Assembly: GCF_039543825.1 (NCBI RefSeq)
Contig: NZ_BAABKM010000003.1
Coordinates: 124,001-188,000, forward strand
Direction: 5' to 3'
Source: Nocardioides conyzicola
Lineage (GTDB): Bacteria > Actinomycetota > Actinomycetes > Propionibacteriales > Nocardioidaceae
Length of the DNA stretch: 64,000 bases
In this document: in pieces, positions 55,908 through 63,582 of the stretch
Layout: every line of letters starts with the position of its first letter
Numbering within the stretch: position 1 is the first letter of the stretch
Translations under genes and position numbers: made by a program
The notes under the pieces: model-generated
The model's input: only the letters and a program-made list of their open reading frames with translations
Told to the model about the DNA's origin: nothing
The model's database searches: none

Positions 55908-57049
55908 CGGCGCACCGCCGCGGCGTCGAGCCACGGCTCGCCGTTGCGGGTGCTCCGCGAGTGCTGCACCTGGCCGACCGCCCACCCCGCCGCCTCGAGC
56001 ACCTCGCGCAGCGCGTCCTCGCGCCAGTAGACGAACCGCCGCGGGGCGCCGACGTGGCCGTGGGTCGACCACGCGTCGCCGTCGCCCTCCTTCAGCGCCA
56101 GCGCGAGCGCCCCACCCGGCCGGGTGGCGGCCGCGAGCCGGGCGAGCACCGTCGGCAGGTCGCTCCGGTCCACGTGCAGCAGGCAGGCGCTGGCCCACAC
56201 CCCGTCGTACGGCGTGCCGGGGCGCAGCGGGTCCGCGAGGTCGTCGGTCAGCGGGTCGAGCACGTCGGCGTCGTGGCCGGCGGCGCGCAGCAGGTCGACG
56301 AACGCGGGGGTGATGTCGGTGCGCCGCACCGACAGGCCGGCCGCCTCCAGCGAGACGGCGTCGCGTCCGGGTCCACTGCCGACCTCGAGCACCCGACCGC
56401 CCGCGCCGACGGCCGCCGCGAAGGCGTGCAGCTGGTCGAGCACCTGGTCGTCGTGGGCCAGCGAGCCGTCGCGGTAGGCCGCGGCGTGGGCGTCGTAGGC
56501 CTCGACGGTCGCGCGGGCGACCGCGGCCCGGACGTCCCAGGCGTGGTGGACGATGTCGTGCAGGTGGTAGAGCCCGATGCTCTCGACGGTGAACTCGCTG
56601 CCGTTGCTGCGGTAGCCGCGCCGGCCCCAGGCTCCCGGCGGCACGGACTCGTAGCGCTCCGCGACGGCCTCGGCCGCGTCGAGCAGCTCGGCGGCGACGG
56701 TCGCCGGGTCCTGCTCGGCGTACCTCTCGGCGACCGCGGTCTCGTCCTGGTCCCAGTTGGCGAAGGTGGGGTCGTCCTCGGTGAGAATCAGGCCGACCCG
56801 CACGTCGAAGATCCGGTGGACGTCGCGGACGTGCGCGGCGTACTCCAGCGGCGACCACGTGCTCGGGTCGGGCCGGGTCGCCACGTCGCCGAGCGTGAGC
56901 ACCGCCTCCCACGTCGTCGCGTTGTCCCGGATGACGGCCGGGATCCGGTCGACGGTGACGGCCGCGGCCTCGAACCCGCACTCCGGGCACGGCCGGTCGA
57001 GGACCCAGGTCCAGTCCTTGGTGTCCGGCTCGATGGTCGCCTCGCTCAT
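55904..57049 (-). CDS. DinB-family domain fused to SAM-dependent methyltransferase
   Basis: A 381-aa two-domain protein. Residues about 20-195 begin with a possible zinc pair (RPCPECGFE) and form a DinB-like four-helix domain with metal-site histidines (LEYAAHVRDVH, LYHLHDIVHHAWD). Residues about 200-380 are a class I methyltransferase with VLEVGSGPGRDAVSLE and RRTDITPAFVD, then LLHVDRSDLP. DinB proteins such as mycothiol-dependent enzymes use a divalent metal for thiol transfer; the pairing with a methyltransferase suggests thiol or small-molecule methylation (inference). GGGAGGA lies about 6 nt before the ATG. Confidence 0.88.
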   Translation of the reverse strand: MSEATIEPDTKDWTWVLDRPCPECGFEAAAVTVDRIPAVIRDNATTWEAVLTLGDVATRPDPSTWSPLEYAAHVRDVHRIFDVRVGLILTEDDPTFANWDQDETAVAERYAEQDPATVAAELLDAAEAVAERYESVPPGAWGRRGYRSNGSEFTVESIGLYHLHDIVHHAWDVRAAVARATVEAYDAHAAAYRDGSLAHDDQVLDQLHAFAAAVGAGGRVLEVGSGPGRDAVSLEAAGLSVRRTDITPAFVDLLRAAGHDADVLDPLTDDLADPLRPGTPYDGVWASACLLHVDRSDLPTVLARLAAATRPGGALALALKEGDGDAWSTHGHVGAPRRFVYWREDALREVLEAAGWAVGQVQHSRSTRNGEPWLDAAAVRR

Positions 57050-57119
57050 GGCGTCATCCTCCCAGGCGGGTCCGACGCTTCGCGCGCGAGTTACGGCCAG
57101 CATCCGGGAAGATGGCGCC

Positions 57120-57608
57120 ATGGTCCTGGTCCGCACCGCCACCGAGTCCGACCTGCCGGCGATCAAGGCGATCTACGACGTCGAGGTCCGGCACGGCATC
57201 TCGACGTTCGCGACGGAGCCACCGGGTCTGGAGTACTGGCAGGAGCGGCTGCACAGCACGCACGTCGGCGACCACGTGCTCGTGGCGACCGACGGCGACG
57301 ACGTCATCGGCTACGCGTTCTCCGGCAGCTATCGCCCGCGCGCGGGGTACGTCCACACCCGGGAGACCTCGGTCTACCTGGCCTCGCCGGCGCGCGGCGC
57401 CGGCATCGGGAGCCTGCTGTACGACGAGCTGCTGCGGCTGCTGCGCGCAGACGGCGTACGCCTCGTGGTGGCGGTGATCGCGCTGCCCAACCCGGGCAGC
57501 CAGGGCCTGCACCGCGCATGCGGCTTCGAGCTGGTCGGCGTGCTGCACGACGTCGGCCGGAAGTTCGACACCTGGATCGACACCGAGCTGTGGGAGCTGC
57601 GTCTCTAG
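57120..57608 (+). CDS. GNAT acetyltransferase, phosphinothricin acetyltransferase (PAT)-like
   Basis: A 162-aa enzyme with the PAT/YncA layout: VRTATESDLPAIKAIYDVEV, TFATEPPGLEYWQ, the SVYLASPARGAGIGSLLYDE acetyl-CoA loop, and ALPNPGSQGLHRACGFELVG. Relatives acetylate methionine sulfoximine, phosphinothricin or similar amino-acid analogues. The ATG has GAAGAT 6 nt upstream and no ribosome site, so it may be leaderless. It is divergent from the fusion methyltransferase. Confidence 0.93.
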   Translation: MVLVRTATESDLPAIKAIYDVEVRHGISTFATEPPGLEYWQERLHSTHVGDHVLVATDGDDVIGYAFSGSYRPRAGYVHTRETSVYLASPARGAGIGSLLYDELLRLLRADGVRLVVAVIALPNPGSQGLHRACGFELVGVLHDVGRKFDTWIDTELWELRL

Positions 57609-57611
57609 GGT
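57606..57611 (+). promoter_or_regulatory. -10 box of a leaderless RidA gene promoter, overlapping the previous stop
   Basis: TAGGGT, whose first three bases are the acetyltransferase stop codon, lies 6 nt before the ATG. Confidence 0.5.
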
Positions 57612-57617
57612 GTGGCC

Positions 57618-58001
57618 ATGACGCGCACCTCGGCCCGCTCCGGATCGCCCTTCGAGGACACGATCGGCTTCAGCCGCGCCGTCCGGGTCGGCAGCACCAT
57701 CGCCGTCAGCGGTACGGCGCCGGTGTGGCCGGACGGCTCCGTCGACCCCGATCCCGCCGTGCAGGCCCGCCGCTGCTGGGAGATCATGCTCGCCGCCCTG
57801 GAGGAGCTCGGCGGCTCGGTGAGCGACGTGGTCCGGACGCGGCAGTACGTCGTGGACGCGGCCGACGCGGACGCCGTCGGTGCGGTCCACGGCGAGTTCT
57901 TCCGTGGCGTGCAGCCGGCCTCGACGATGGTCGTGGTCGCCGGGCTGCTCGACCCGCGCTGGAAGGTCGAGATGGAGCTGGACGCCGTCCTCGGTGACTG
58001 A
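57618..58001 (+). CDS. RidA family (YjgF/YER057c/UK114) protein
   Basis: A 127-aa trimeric-type protein of the RidA family, which clears reactive enamines/imines. Visible blocks are IGFSRAVRVGSTIAVSGTAP, the QARRCWEIMLAALEELGGS helix, VVRTRQYVVDA with the family Arg, and PASTMVVVAGLLDP. It is of the subgroup with the final Glu (VEMELDAV). An in-frame GTG two codons earlier is an alternative start. Confidence 0.92.
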   Translation: MTRTSARSGSPFEDTIGFSRAVRVGSTIAVSGTAPVWPDGSVDPDPAVQARRCWEIMLAALEELGGSVSDVVRTRQYVVDAADADAVGAVHGEFFRGVQPASTMVVVAGLLDPRWKVEMELDAVLGD

Positions 58002-58041
58002 TCCCCGATGAGTCGGCCGACGTCGCGGGGTCTGCCCCGAC

Positions 58042-58623
58042 ATGGCAACGGTGATCATGCACGCAGTGGTGTCGATGGACGGCTTCATCGCCGACGACCA
58101 CGACGAGGTCGGCCCGCTCTTCGACTGGTACTTCAACGGCGACGTCCCTCTTCTCACCGACAAGGCGGGCTTCCGCGTCAGCGAGCGCTCCCGTGACTAC
58201 GTCCGCTCGCTCTGGGCCAGCATCGGCGCCACGGTCCAGGGACGTCACCTCTTCGACCTGACCAACGGCTGGGAGGCGCAGCCGCCGGCCGGCGACCACC
58301 TGGTCGTCGTGTCCCACCGCCCCAAGCCGGAGGGCTGGCACCCGGAGGCCGACGTCCCGTTCTTCGACGACGTCACCGCCGCGGTCCTGGAGGCGAAGGC
58401 GCGGGCCGGTGACCGGGTGGTCGCGCTCTGCGCCGGCGACGTCGGCGGTCAGGCGCTCGCGCTCGGCCTGGTCGACGAGGTCGCGATGGACGTCGTGCCG
58501 GTCGTGTTCGGCAGCGGCAAGAGGTACTTCGGGCCCGTCGACTCGCAGCACCTGCTCGAGGACCCGAGCGTCGTCATCCAGGGCGACCGGGTGCTGCACC
58601 TGCGCTACCGGGTCCGCCGCTAG
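58042..58623 (+). CDS. dihydrofolate reductase family protein (RibD C-terminal-like)
   Basis: A 193-aa NADPH-reductase fold protein of the RibD_C/YyaP type. It opens VIMHAVVSMDGFIADDHDEV, has GATVQGRHLFDLTNGW, and ends with LGLVDEVAMDVVPVVFGSGKR, all family typical. The substrate is unknown; members are rarely true folate reductases. No ribosome site is visible. Its TAG stop shares CTAG with the stop of the convergent DinB-like gene. Confidence 0.92.
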   Translation: MATVIMHAVVSMDGFIADDHDEVGPLFDWYFNGDVPLLTDKAGFRVSERSRDYVRSLWASIGATVQGRHLFDLTNGWEAQPPAGDHLVVVSHRPKPEGWHPEADVPFFDDVTAAVLEAKARAGDRVVALCAGDVGGQALALGLVDEVAMDVVPVVFGSGKRYFGPVDSQHLLEDPSVVIQGDRVLHLRYRVRR

Positions 58624-59177
58624 CGGGGCAGCTCGCACGCGAACGCGGGTCCGGGCGGGTCCTCGCCGACCCGACCGTCGACGGCCTCGCGGAGCAGGTC
58701 GGCCTGCCCGGTGTGGCGGCCGTACTCCTCGATCATGTCGACCAGGAGCCGTCGTACGGCGACCGGGTGCCGCCCACCCACGTCGTACGTCGAGCCCGGG
58801 TCGCCGTCCGCCAGGACCGACCGCACCGCAGCTCGCGACCGGCCCACCGCTCGCTGCCACAGCGCGTAGAGCGTGTCCGGTGCGTCGTCGTCGGCGGAGG
58901 TGAAGACCCAGGCGGCGCGGACCGACGGCTCCACCCGGGACCACGGCTCCGGGAGGTCGGAGCCGCCGAGGTCGCGCGTGAAGTTCAGGTCCTCCATGTA
59001 GGCCAGGTGCTTGAGCAGCCGGCCGAGCGACAGCTCGGAGGTGGCGATCCGGGCGGAGAGGCCGCGAGCGTCGAGGTCGGCGCACTTCCACGCGAAGGTC
59101 GCCCGCATCCGCTCCAGCGAGCCGACGAGGGTCGCCGCCTCCGAGCCCACCGCCGGCGGCTCCGGGTAGCCGTTCAC
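58620..59177 (-). CDS. DinB-like DUF664 protein
   Basis: A 185-aa four-helix protein of the DinB/DUF664 group. LGRLLKHLAYMEDLNFTRDL gives the first metal-site histidine and MIEEYGRHTGQADLLREAVDG the second pair (the usual HxxxH is HTGQ). Such proteins are metal-dependent thiol transferases or unknowns. It is coupled to the following FAD protein gene by ATGA. Confidence 0.92.
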   Translation of the reverse strand: MNGYPEPPAVGSEAATLVGSLERMRATFAWKCADLDARGLSARIATSELSLGRLLKHLAYMEDLNFTRDLGGSDLPEPWSRVEPSVRAAWVFTSADDDAPDTLYALWQRAVGRSRAAVRSVLADGDPGSTYDVGGRHPVAVRRLLVDMIEEYGRHTGQADLLREAVDGRVGEDPPGPAFACELPR

Positions 59178-60805
59178 GTCCGCGGCCCCTCGACCTGCCG
59201 CCCCAGCACCACGTGGACGGAGGCCACCGCGCTGGCGCCCTCACCGACCGCGGCGGCGACCCGCTTCATCGAGCCCGCGCGCACGTCGCCGGCGGCGAAC
59301 ACCCCCGGCAGGTTGGTCTGGAAGGGCAGCCGGTCGGCGCCGGCGTCCGGTCCGAGGCGCACGTCGGTCAGCACGAACCCGTCCTCGTCGAGCTCGACGC
59401 CCGTGAGCCAGTCGGTCGCCGGGTCCGCACCGACGAAGCAGAAGACGGCGTGGCACTCGACCTTCTCGTCGCCGTCGGGGCCGCCGACGACCACCGACAT
59501 CAGCCGGTCGCGACCCTCGAGCGCCAGCACGTTGCTCGCCGTACGGATCCGCACCATCGGGTGCACCTCGAGCCGGTCGACGAGATAGCTCGACATCGTG
59601 GCGCGGATGTCGTCACGGCGCACGACGAGGTCGACGTGGGAGCCGCGCGAGGCGAGGAAGAGGGCGGCCTGTCCCGCGGAGTTCGCGCCCCCGATGACGG
59701 CGACGGGCTGCGACTCGTAGCCGCGCACGTCGAGCTCGGTGGCCGAGTAGTGCACGCAGCCGCGCTCCTCGAACTCGTCCCAGCCGGGCACGTCGAGGCG
59801 CCGGTAGCGCGCGCCGGACGTGACGATGACGGCGCGGGTGCGGATCTCGGTGCCGTCCACCAGCCGGAGGACGGGACCGGTGGCGGTCACCTCGAGGCCC
59901 TCGACCCGGCAGGGCGCATAGATCTGGGTGCCGAACTTGAGCGCCTGCACCATCGCCAGCCGGGCCAGCGCGTCACCGCTGATGCCCTGCGGGAAGCCGA
60001 GGTAGTTCTCGATGCGCGAGCTCGTCCCCGCCTGCCCACCCGGCACGGCCGCGTCGAGCAGCACGGTGACCAACCCCTCGGACGCGCCGTAGACCGCCGC
60101 GGCGAGGCCGGCCGGGCCGGCGCCGACGACCACCAGGTCGACGTCGCTGACGGACTGGCGGTAGGTCAGGCCGAGCACCTCGGCGACCTCGCCGGGCGTC
60201 GCCGTGCGGAGGACCCGGCCGGCGACGACGACCGCGGGCAGGTCGGCCTCGCTCACCTCGATCGCCGCCATCAGCGCGTGCCCGGCGACCGAGCCCGCCT
60301 CGAACCAGGAGTGCGGGAGCCCGAGCCGGCCGACGTACGCCCGCAGCTCCCGGGTCTCGACGGCGGTCGGCCAGCCGACCAGCTCGAGCGCGCTGCCGGC
60401 CGCCTCCTTGAGCGCGTCGCGACGCACGCTGAACGCCTCCAGCAGCACGTCGGCGATGTCGACCTGCTCGCTCAGCAGCCGGCGGAAGGTCTCGGTGTCG
60501 ATGCGGACGATCCGGCCCGCCACGGTCACCCGCGCGGTCAGGTAGACGGCCTGCCCGGTCAGCAGGCTGAGCTCGCCGAGGAAGTCACCCGGGCTCCGCC
60601 GCGTCACCACGTGCTCGGCCTCGCTCGCGGTGGCGTCACGGACGATGTCCACCGACGCGGTCTCCAGGAGGATCAGGTCGTAGGACGCGTCGCCGGTCGC
60701 GTAGAGCTCGTCACCGACGGCGACCTCCTGCGGGACGCCGTACGTCGCGAGCCTGCGGAACTGACCCTCGTCGAGGACGGGCTCGGACGGTGGCGCGGAC
60801 GTCAT
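59174..60805 (-). CDS. cyclic-nucleotide-binding-domain / thioredoxin-reductase-like FAD protein
   Basis: A 543-aa three-part protein. Residues 10-130 are a cNMP-binding beta-roll (GELSLLTGQAVYLTARVTV at the phosphate cassette). About 140-215 is a thioredoxin/glutaredoxin-like region without cysteine pair. About 220-540 is a TrxR-like flavin and NAD(P) domain: VVVGAGPAGLAAAVYGASEG, PGGQAGTSSRIENYLGFP, and VIGGANSAGQAALFLA. The redox disulfide CxxC of thioredoxin reductase is replaced by Cys350-V-H-Tyr353, so it cannot reduce thioredoxin in the usual way. It is leaderless by its -10 spacing and coupled to the DUF664 gene. Confidence 0.92.
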   Translation of the reverse strand: MTSAPPSEPVLDEGQFRRLATYGVPQEVAVGDELYATGDASYDLILLETASVDIVRDATASEAEHVVTRRSPGDFLGELSLLTGQAVYLTARVTVAGRIVRIDTETFRRLLSEQVDIADVLLEAFSVRRDALKEAAGSALELVGWPTAVETRELRAYVGRLGLPHSWFEAGSVAGHALMAAIEVSEADLPAVVVAGRVLRTATPGEVAEVLGLTYRQSVSDVDLVVVGAGPAGLAAAVYGASEGLVTVLLDAAVPGGQAGTSSRIENYLGFPQGISGDALARLAMVQALKFGTQIYAPCRVEGLEVTATGPVLRLVDGTEIRTRAVIVTSGARYRRLDVPGWDEFEERGCVHYSATELDVRGYESQPVAVIGGANSAGQAALFLASRGSHVDLVVRRDDIRATMSSYLVDRLEVHPMVRIRTASNVLALEGRDRLMSVVVGGPDGDEKVECHAVFCFVGADPATDWLTGVELDEDGFVLTDVRLGPDAGADRLPFQTNLPGVFAAGDVRAGSMKRVAAAVGEGASAVASVHVVLGRQVEGPRT

Positions 60806-60811
60806 GGGCAG

Positions 60812-60817
60812 AGGCTA
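60812..60817 (-). promoter_or_regulatory. -10 box of a leaderless promoter
   Basis: TAGCCT on the minus strand, 6 nt before the ATG of the cNMP/TrxR-like gene; it lies within 35 bp of the haloalkane dehalogenase coding end. Confidence 0.5.
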
Positions 60818-60840
60818 TGCCGCCGATGTTGCCGGCAGCG

Positions 60841-61803
60841 TCACGTCGTCGCGATCACGTCCGCGACGATCCGGCCCAGCTCCGCGCCCGCGTCCTCCTG
60901 CAGGAAGTGCCCGGCGCCCTCGATCGTCACGTGGCGTCTCCCCCGCGCGCCGGGGACGCGCTCCTGGAAGACCGTCTCCCAGCCGCGGGTCGCCGGGTCG
61001 CCATCGGAGTAGGCGGTCACGAACGGCCGGTCGAACTCCTCGAGCGCGCGCATCGTCCGCCGGCCGATCCGCGCGCCGACGTCGTTGCGGGTCAGCGGGA
61101 GCAGGGCGATCATCTGCCGCAGCCCGGCGGTGTGCTCGACCGAGGGGTACGGCGCGTCGTACGCCGCCAGCACCTCCGGTGCGGGTGGGGTCGCGGTGGC
61201 CGCCCCGATGAAGTCGCTCGGTCGGAGCAGCGGCGCCCGCTGCGTGTAGAGCAGGTAGTCGACGAGACCCTCCTCGAGCACCACCCGGGAGTCGCCGACG
61301 CCGTGCACCGCCCAGGTGAGCCGGTCGGCGAGCGCCGGGTCGGCGGTGTGCAGGATCGTGTTGGCGGCGACGACCCGCGCGAACCGGTCCGGCTCCGCGC
61401 CCAGCACGCTGAAGCCGATCGGCCCGCCCCAGTCCTGGGCGACGAGCGTGATGTCGCGCAGGTCCAGGCCGGTGACGAGGCTGCGCGTCCACTCGATGTG
61501 TCGCGCGAACGTGTAGTCGGTCGCGACCGCGGGCTTGTCGGAGCGGCCGTAGCCGATGTTGTCGGGCGCGATCACCCGGATCCCCGCGGCGACCAGCACC
61601 GGCACGACCGTGCGGTAGAGGTAGGACCAGGTCGGCTGCCCGTGCAGCAGCAGCGCCACCGGTCCGTCCGCCGGGCCCTCGTCCAGGTAGTGCATCCGCA
61701 CCGGGTCCATCCCCTCGGCGCGTACGTCGAGGTAGTGCGGCTCGAAGGGGTAGCCCGGGAGTCCTACGAAGCGGTCGTCGGGGGTCCGCAGCACGTCGCT
61801 CAC
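60841..61803 (-). CDS. haloalkane dehalogenase (alpha/beta hydrolase)
   Basis: A 320-aa alpha/beta hydrolase with the haloalkane dehalogenase pattern. The nucleophile is Asp124 in TLVAQDWGGPIGF with Trp125 as first halide-binding residue. The oxyanion region is LLLHGQPTWSYLYR, and the catalytic His299 is in IEGAGHFLQED. The opening DDRFVGLPGYPFEPHYLDV is specific to the subfamily of DhlA/DhmA type enzymes. It should release halide from alkyl halides, though natural substrates are unclear. The start is GTG. It shares its direction with an SDR and quinone reductase gene. Confidence 0.9.
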   Translation of the reverse strand: MSDVLRTPDDRFVGLPGYPFEPHYLDVRAEGMDPVRMHYLDEGPADGPVALLLHGQPTWSYLYRTVVPVLVAAGIRVIAPDNIGYGRSDKPAVATDYTFARHIEWTRSLVTGLDLRDITLVAQDWGGPIGFSVLGAEPDRFARVVAANTILHTADPALADRLTWAVHGVGDSRVVLEEGLVDYLLYTQRAPLLRPSDFIGAATATPPAPEVLAAYDAPYPSVEHTAGLRQMIALLPLTRNDVGARIGRRTMRALEEFDRPFVTAYSDGDPATRGWETVFQERVPGARGRRHVTIEGAGHFLQEDAGAELGRIVADVIATT

Positions 61804-61827
61804 GCGGGCCAGTGTGGCGCAGGCCGG

Positions 61828-62577
61828 CTACTGCTGCTCGTCGCCACCGTCCACGAAGAGCTCCGATCCGGTCATGTAGCTGCTCTGGTCCGAGGCCAGG
61901 AAGAGCACCGCGGCGGCGACCTCGTCGGGGTGGCCGACACGACCCAGTGGCACCGCGCTGCCAAGCTGCTTGACCAGCTGCTCGGCCTGGCCGTGGTCGG
62001 GCGCGAGCCCGCGCAGCCCCTCGGTGTCGATGGGCCCGGGCACGACGACGTTCACGCGCACGCCGCGCTCGGCGAGCTCGGCGGCCCAGGTCCGGGCGAA
62101 GGACCGGATTGCCGCCTTGGTCGCTGCGTAGACCCCGAAGGCCGGGGTGCCGCTGGTCGCGGCCGAGGAGCCGGCGAGGACGACCGAGGCACCCTGGTTG
62201 AGGTGCGGGAGCGCGGCCTGCACGGTGAAGACGGTGCCGCGCACGTTGGTCGCGAACGTCTCGTCGAAGTGCTCGGGGGTCAGGTCGGCCAGCGTGGCGA
62301 ACGAGCCGCCGCCGGCGTTGGCGAAGACGACGTCGAGCCCACGGCCGAGCTCCTCGATCCGGGCGAAGACCTCCGCCAGCTCCTCGGGCCGGCCGACGTC
62401 GGCACGGATGCCGTGGCTCTGCGGGCCGAGCTCGGCGACCGTGGCCTCCAGCTCGGCGGCGCGACGGCCGGTGACGAAGACGACGGCGCCCTCCTCGACG
62501 AAGCGGCGGGCGGTGGCCCGTCCGATGCCGGAGGTGCCGCCGGTGACCAGGGCGACCTTGCCCTGCAGTGCGTTCAT
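61828..62577 (-). CDS. SDR-family oxidoreductase
   Basis: A 249-aa classical short-chain dehydrogenase: cofactor motif VALVTGGTSGIGRATA (with Arg in VTGRRAAEL pointing to NADP), NAG motif VVFANAGGG, catalytic Ser in LAGSSAATSG and YxxxK in GVYAATKAAIRSF. Substrate unknown. AAGGA precedes the ATG by about 9 nt. It is 32 bp from the quinone reductase gene and probably in one operon with it, under the divergent MarR regulator. Confidence 0.95.
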   Translation of the reverse strand: MNALQGKVALVTGGTSGIGRATARRFVEEGAVVFVTGRRAAELEATVAELGPQSHGIRADVGRPEELAEVFARIEELGRGLDVVFANAGGGSFATLADLTPEHFDETFATNVRGTVFTVQAALPHLNQGASVVLAGSSAATSGTPAFGVYAATKAAIRSFARTWAAELAERGVRVNVVVPGPIDTEGLRGLAPDHGQAEQLVKQLGSAVPLGRVGHPDEVAAAVLFLASDQSSYMTGSELFVDGGDEQQ

Positions 62578-62609
62578 GATGAGTCCTTCTTCCTGGGTGT
62601 GGTGACGGT

Positions 62610-63524
62610 TCAGACGTGGAGCAGGAACTTGGTGCGCTCCCCGGCCTCGAGCCGATCGTGCGCCTCGGCGGCGCGGGCAAGTGGCAGCACCGTGTGCTGC
62701 CGCAGCCGCAGGCCACCGCTCGCGAGCGCGGCCATGGCCTCGGCCAGCGCGGCGTCGGCGTGCGCCGGGTCCGGGCCGGAGAGCCGTACGCCGAGGGACG
62801 CGGCCTCGTGGTTGCTCAGCGTGACGACCCGCTCGGCGCCGCCCGCCAGCTCGACCGCTGTGCGCAGGTCGGCACCGGTGGCCGCGTCGAGGACGGCGTC
62901 GACACGCAGGCCGGCGCCGCGGACCTGCTCGGCCAGGTGGTCGCCGTACGTGACCGGCACGGCCCCGAGACGGGTCGCCAGCGCGAGGTCGCTCTCGCGC
63001 ACCGCCGCGACCACGCGGGCACCGCGGGAGACGGCGAGCTGGGTGGCCAGGGTCCCCACGGACCCGGTGGCGCCGAGGACCAGGAGCGTCTCGCCCTCGC
63101 GGACGCCCAGCTGACGCAGCACGCGCGCGGCGGCCTCGCCGCTCGCCGGGAGGGCCGCAGCGTCGGCCGGGTCCACGTGGGACGGCCGCGCGACCCAGTG
63201 GTCGGCCAGCACGACACCGGCGTACCCGCCGAGGCCCGGCAGGAAGGCCGCGACCTCGTCACCGACGGCGGTGCCGGTGACACCCGAGCCGACCGCCTCG
63301 ACCGTGCCCGCGACCTCGAAGCCGAGGGCCGTGCCGGGCGGGCTCGGGAAGACCGGGGCCAGGTGGCCGGCGCGGATCTCGAGGTCGGTGGGCCCGACCC
63401 CGGCGTACCGCACGGCGACCCGCACCTGACCCGGTCCGGGGTCCGGCACCTCGACCGTGCCGGGGACCAGGACCTCGGGACCGCCGTACCCGGCGAGGAC
63501 GACTGCGTTGCTCATGATGCTCAT
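62610..63524 (-). CDS. NADPH:quinone reductase-like MDR oxidoreductase
   Basis: A 304-aa medium-chain reductase without zinc ligands (quinone oxidoreductase group). The opening AVVLAGYGGPEVLVPG, the PGTALGFEVAGTVEAVGSGV block and the NADPH motif LLVLGATGSVGTLATQLA are typical. It likely reduces quinones or enones. The ATG used is followed 3 codons later by another ATG. It is divergent from the MarR gene, with a palindrome in the 58-bp gap. Confidence 0.94.
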   Translation of the reverse strand: MSIMSNAVVLAGYGGPEVLVPGTVEVPDPGPGQVRVAVRYAGVGPTDLEIRAGHLAPVFPSPPGTALGFEVAGTVEAVGSGVTGTAVGDEVAAFLPGLGGYAGVVLADHWVARPSHVDPADAAALPASGEAAARVLRQLGVREGETLLVLGATGSVGTLATQLAVSRGARVVAAVRESDLALATRLGAVPVTYGDHLAEQVRGAGLRVDAVLDAATGADLRTAVELAGGAERVVTLSNHEAASLGVRLSGPDPAHADAALAEAMAALASGGLRLRQHTVLPLARAAEAHDRLEAGERTKFLLHV

Positions 63525-63541
63525 GACGGTGCCAACTTGCT

Positions 63542-63551
63542 TGACATGTCA
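63542..63551. promoter_or_regulatory. candidate MarR operator
   Basis: TGACATGTCA, a perfect 10-bp palindrome, extended as CTTGACATGTCATG, lies midway between the divergent quinone reductase and MarR genes. Confidence 0.5.
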
Positions 63552-63570
63552 TGTATTCCAGGGATCCGGA

Positions 63571-63576
63571 GATACT
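63571..63576 (+). promoter_or_regulatory. -10 box of the MarR gene promoter
   Basis: GATACT lies 6 nt before the ATG, the leaderless layout seen elsewhere in the window; the operator palindrome covers the -35 region. Confidence 0.4.
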
Positions 63577-63582
63577 GGTCCT

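Noticed and set aside
63541..63546. TTGACA as -35 box of the MarR gene
   Set aside because: The distance to the GATACT box is 24 nt, too long for a sigma-70 promoter; the bases fit better as part of the operator palindrome.
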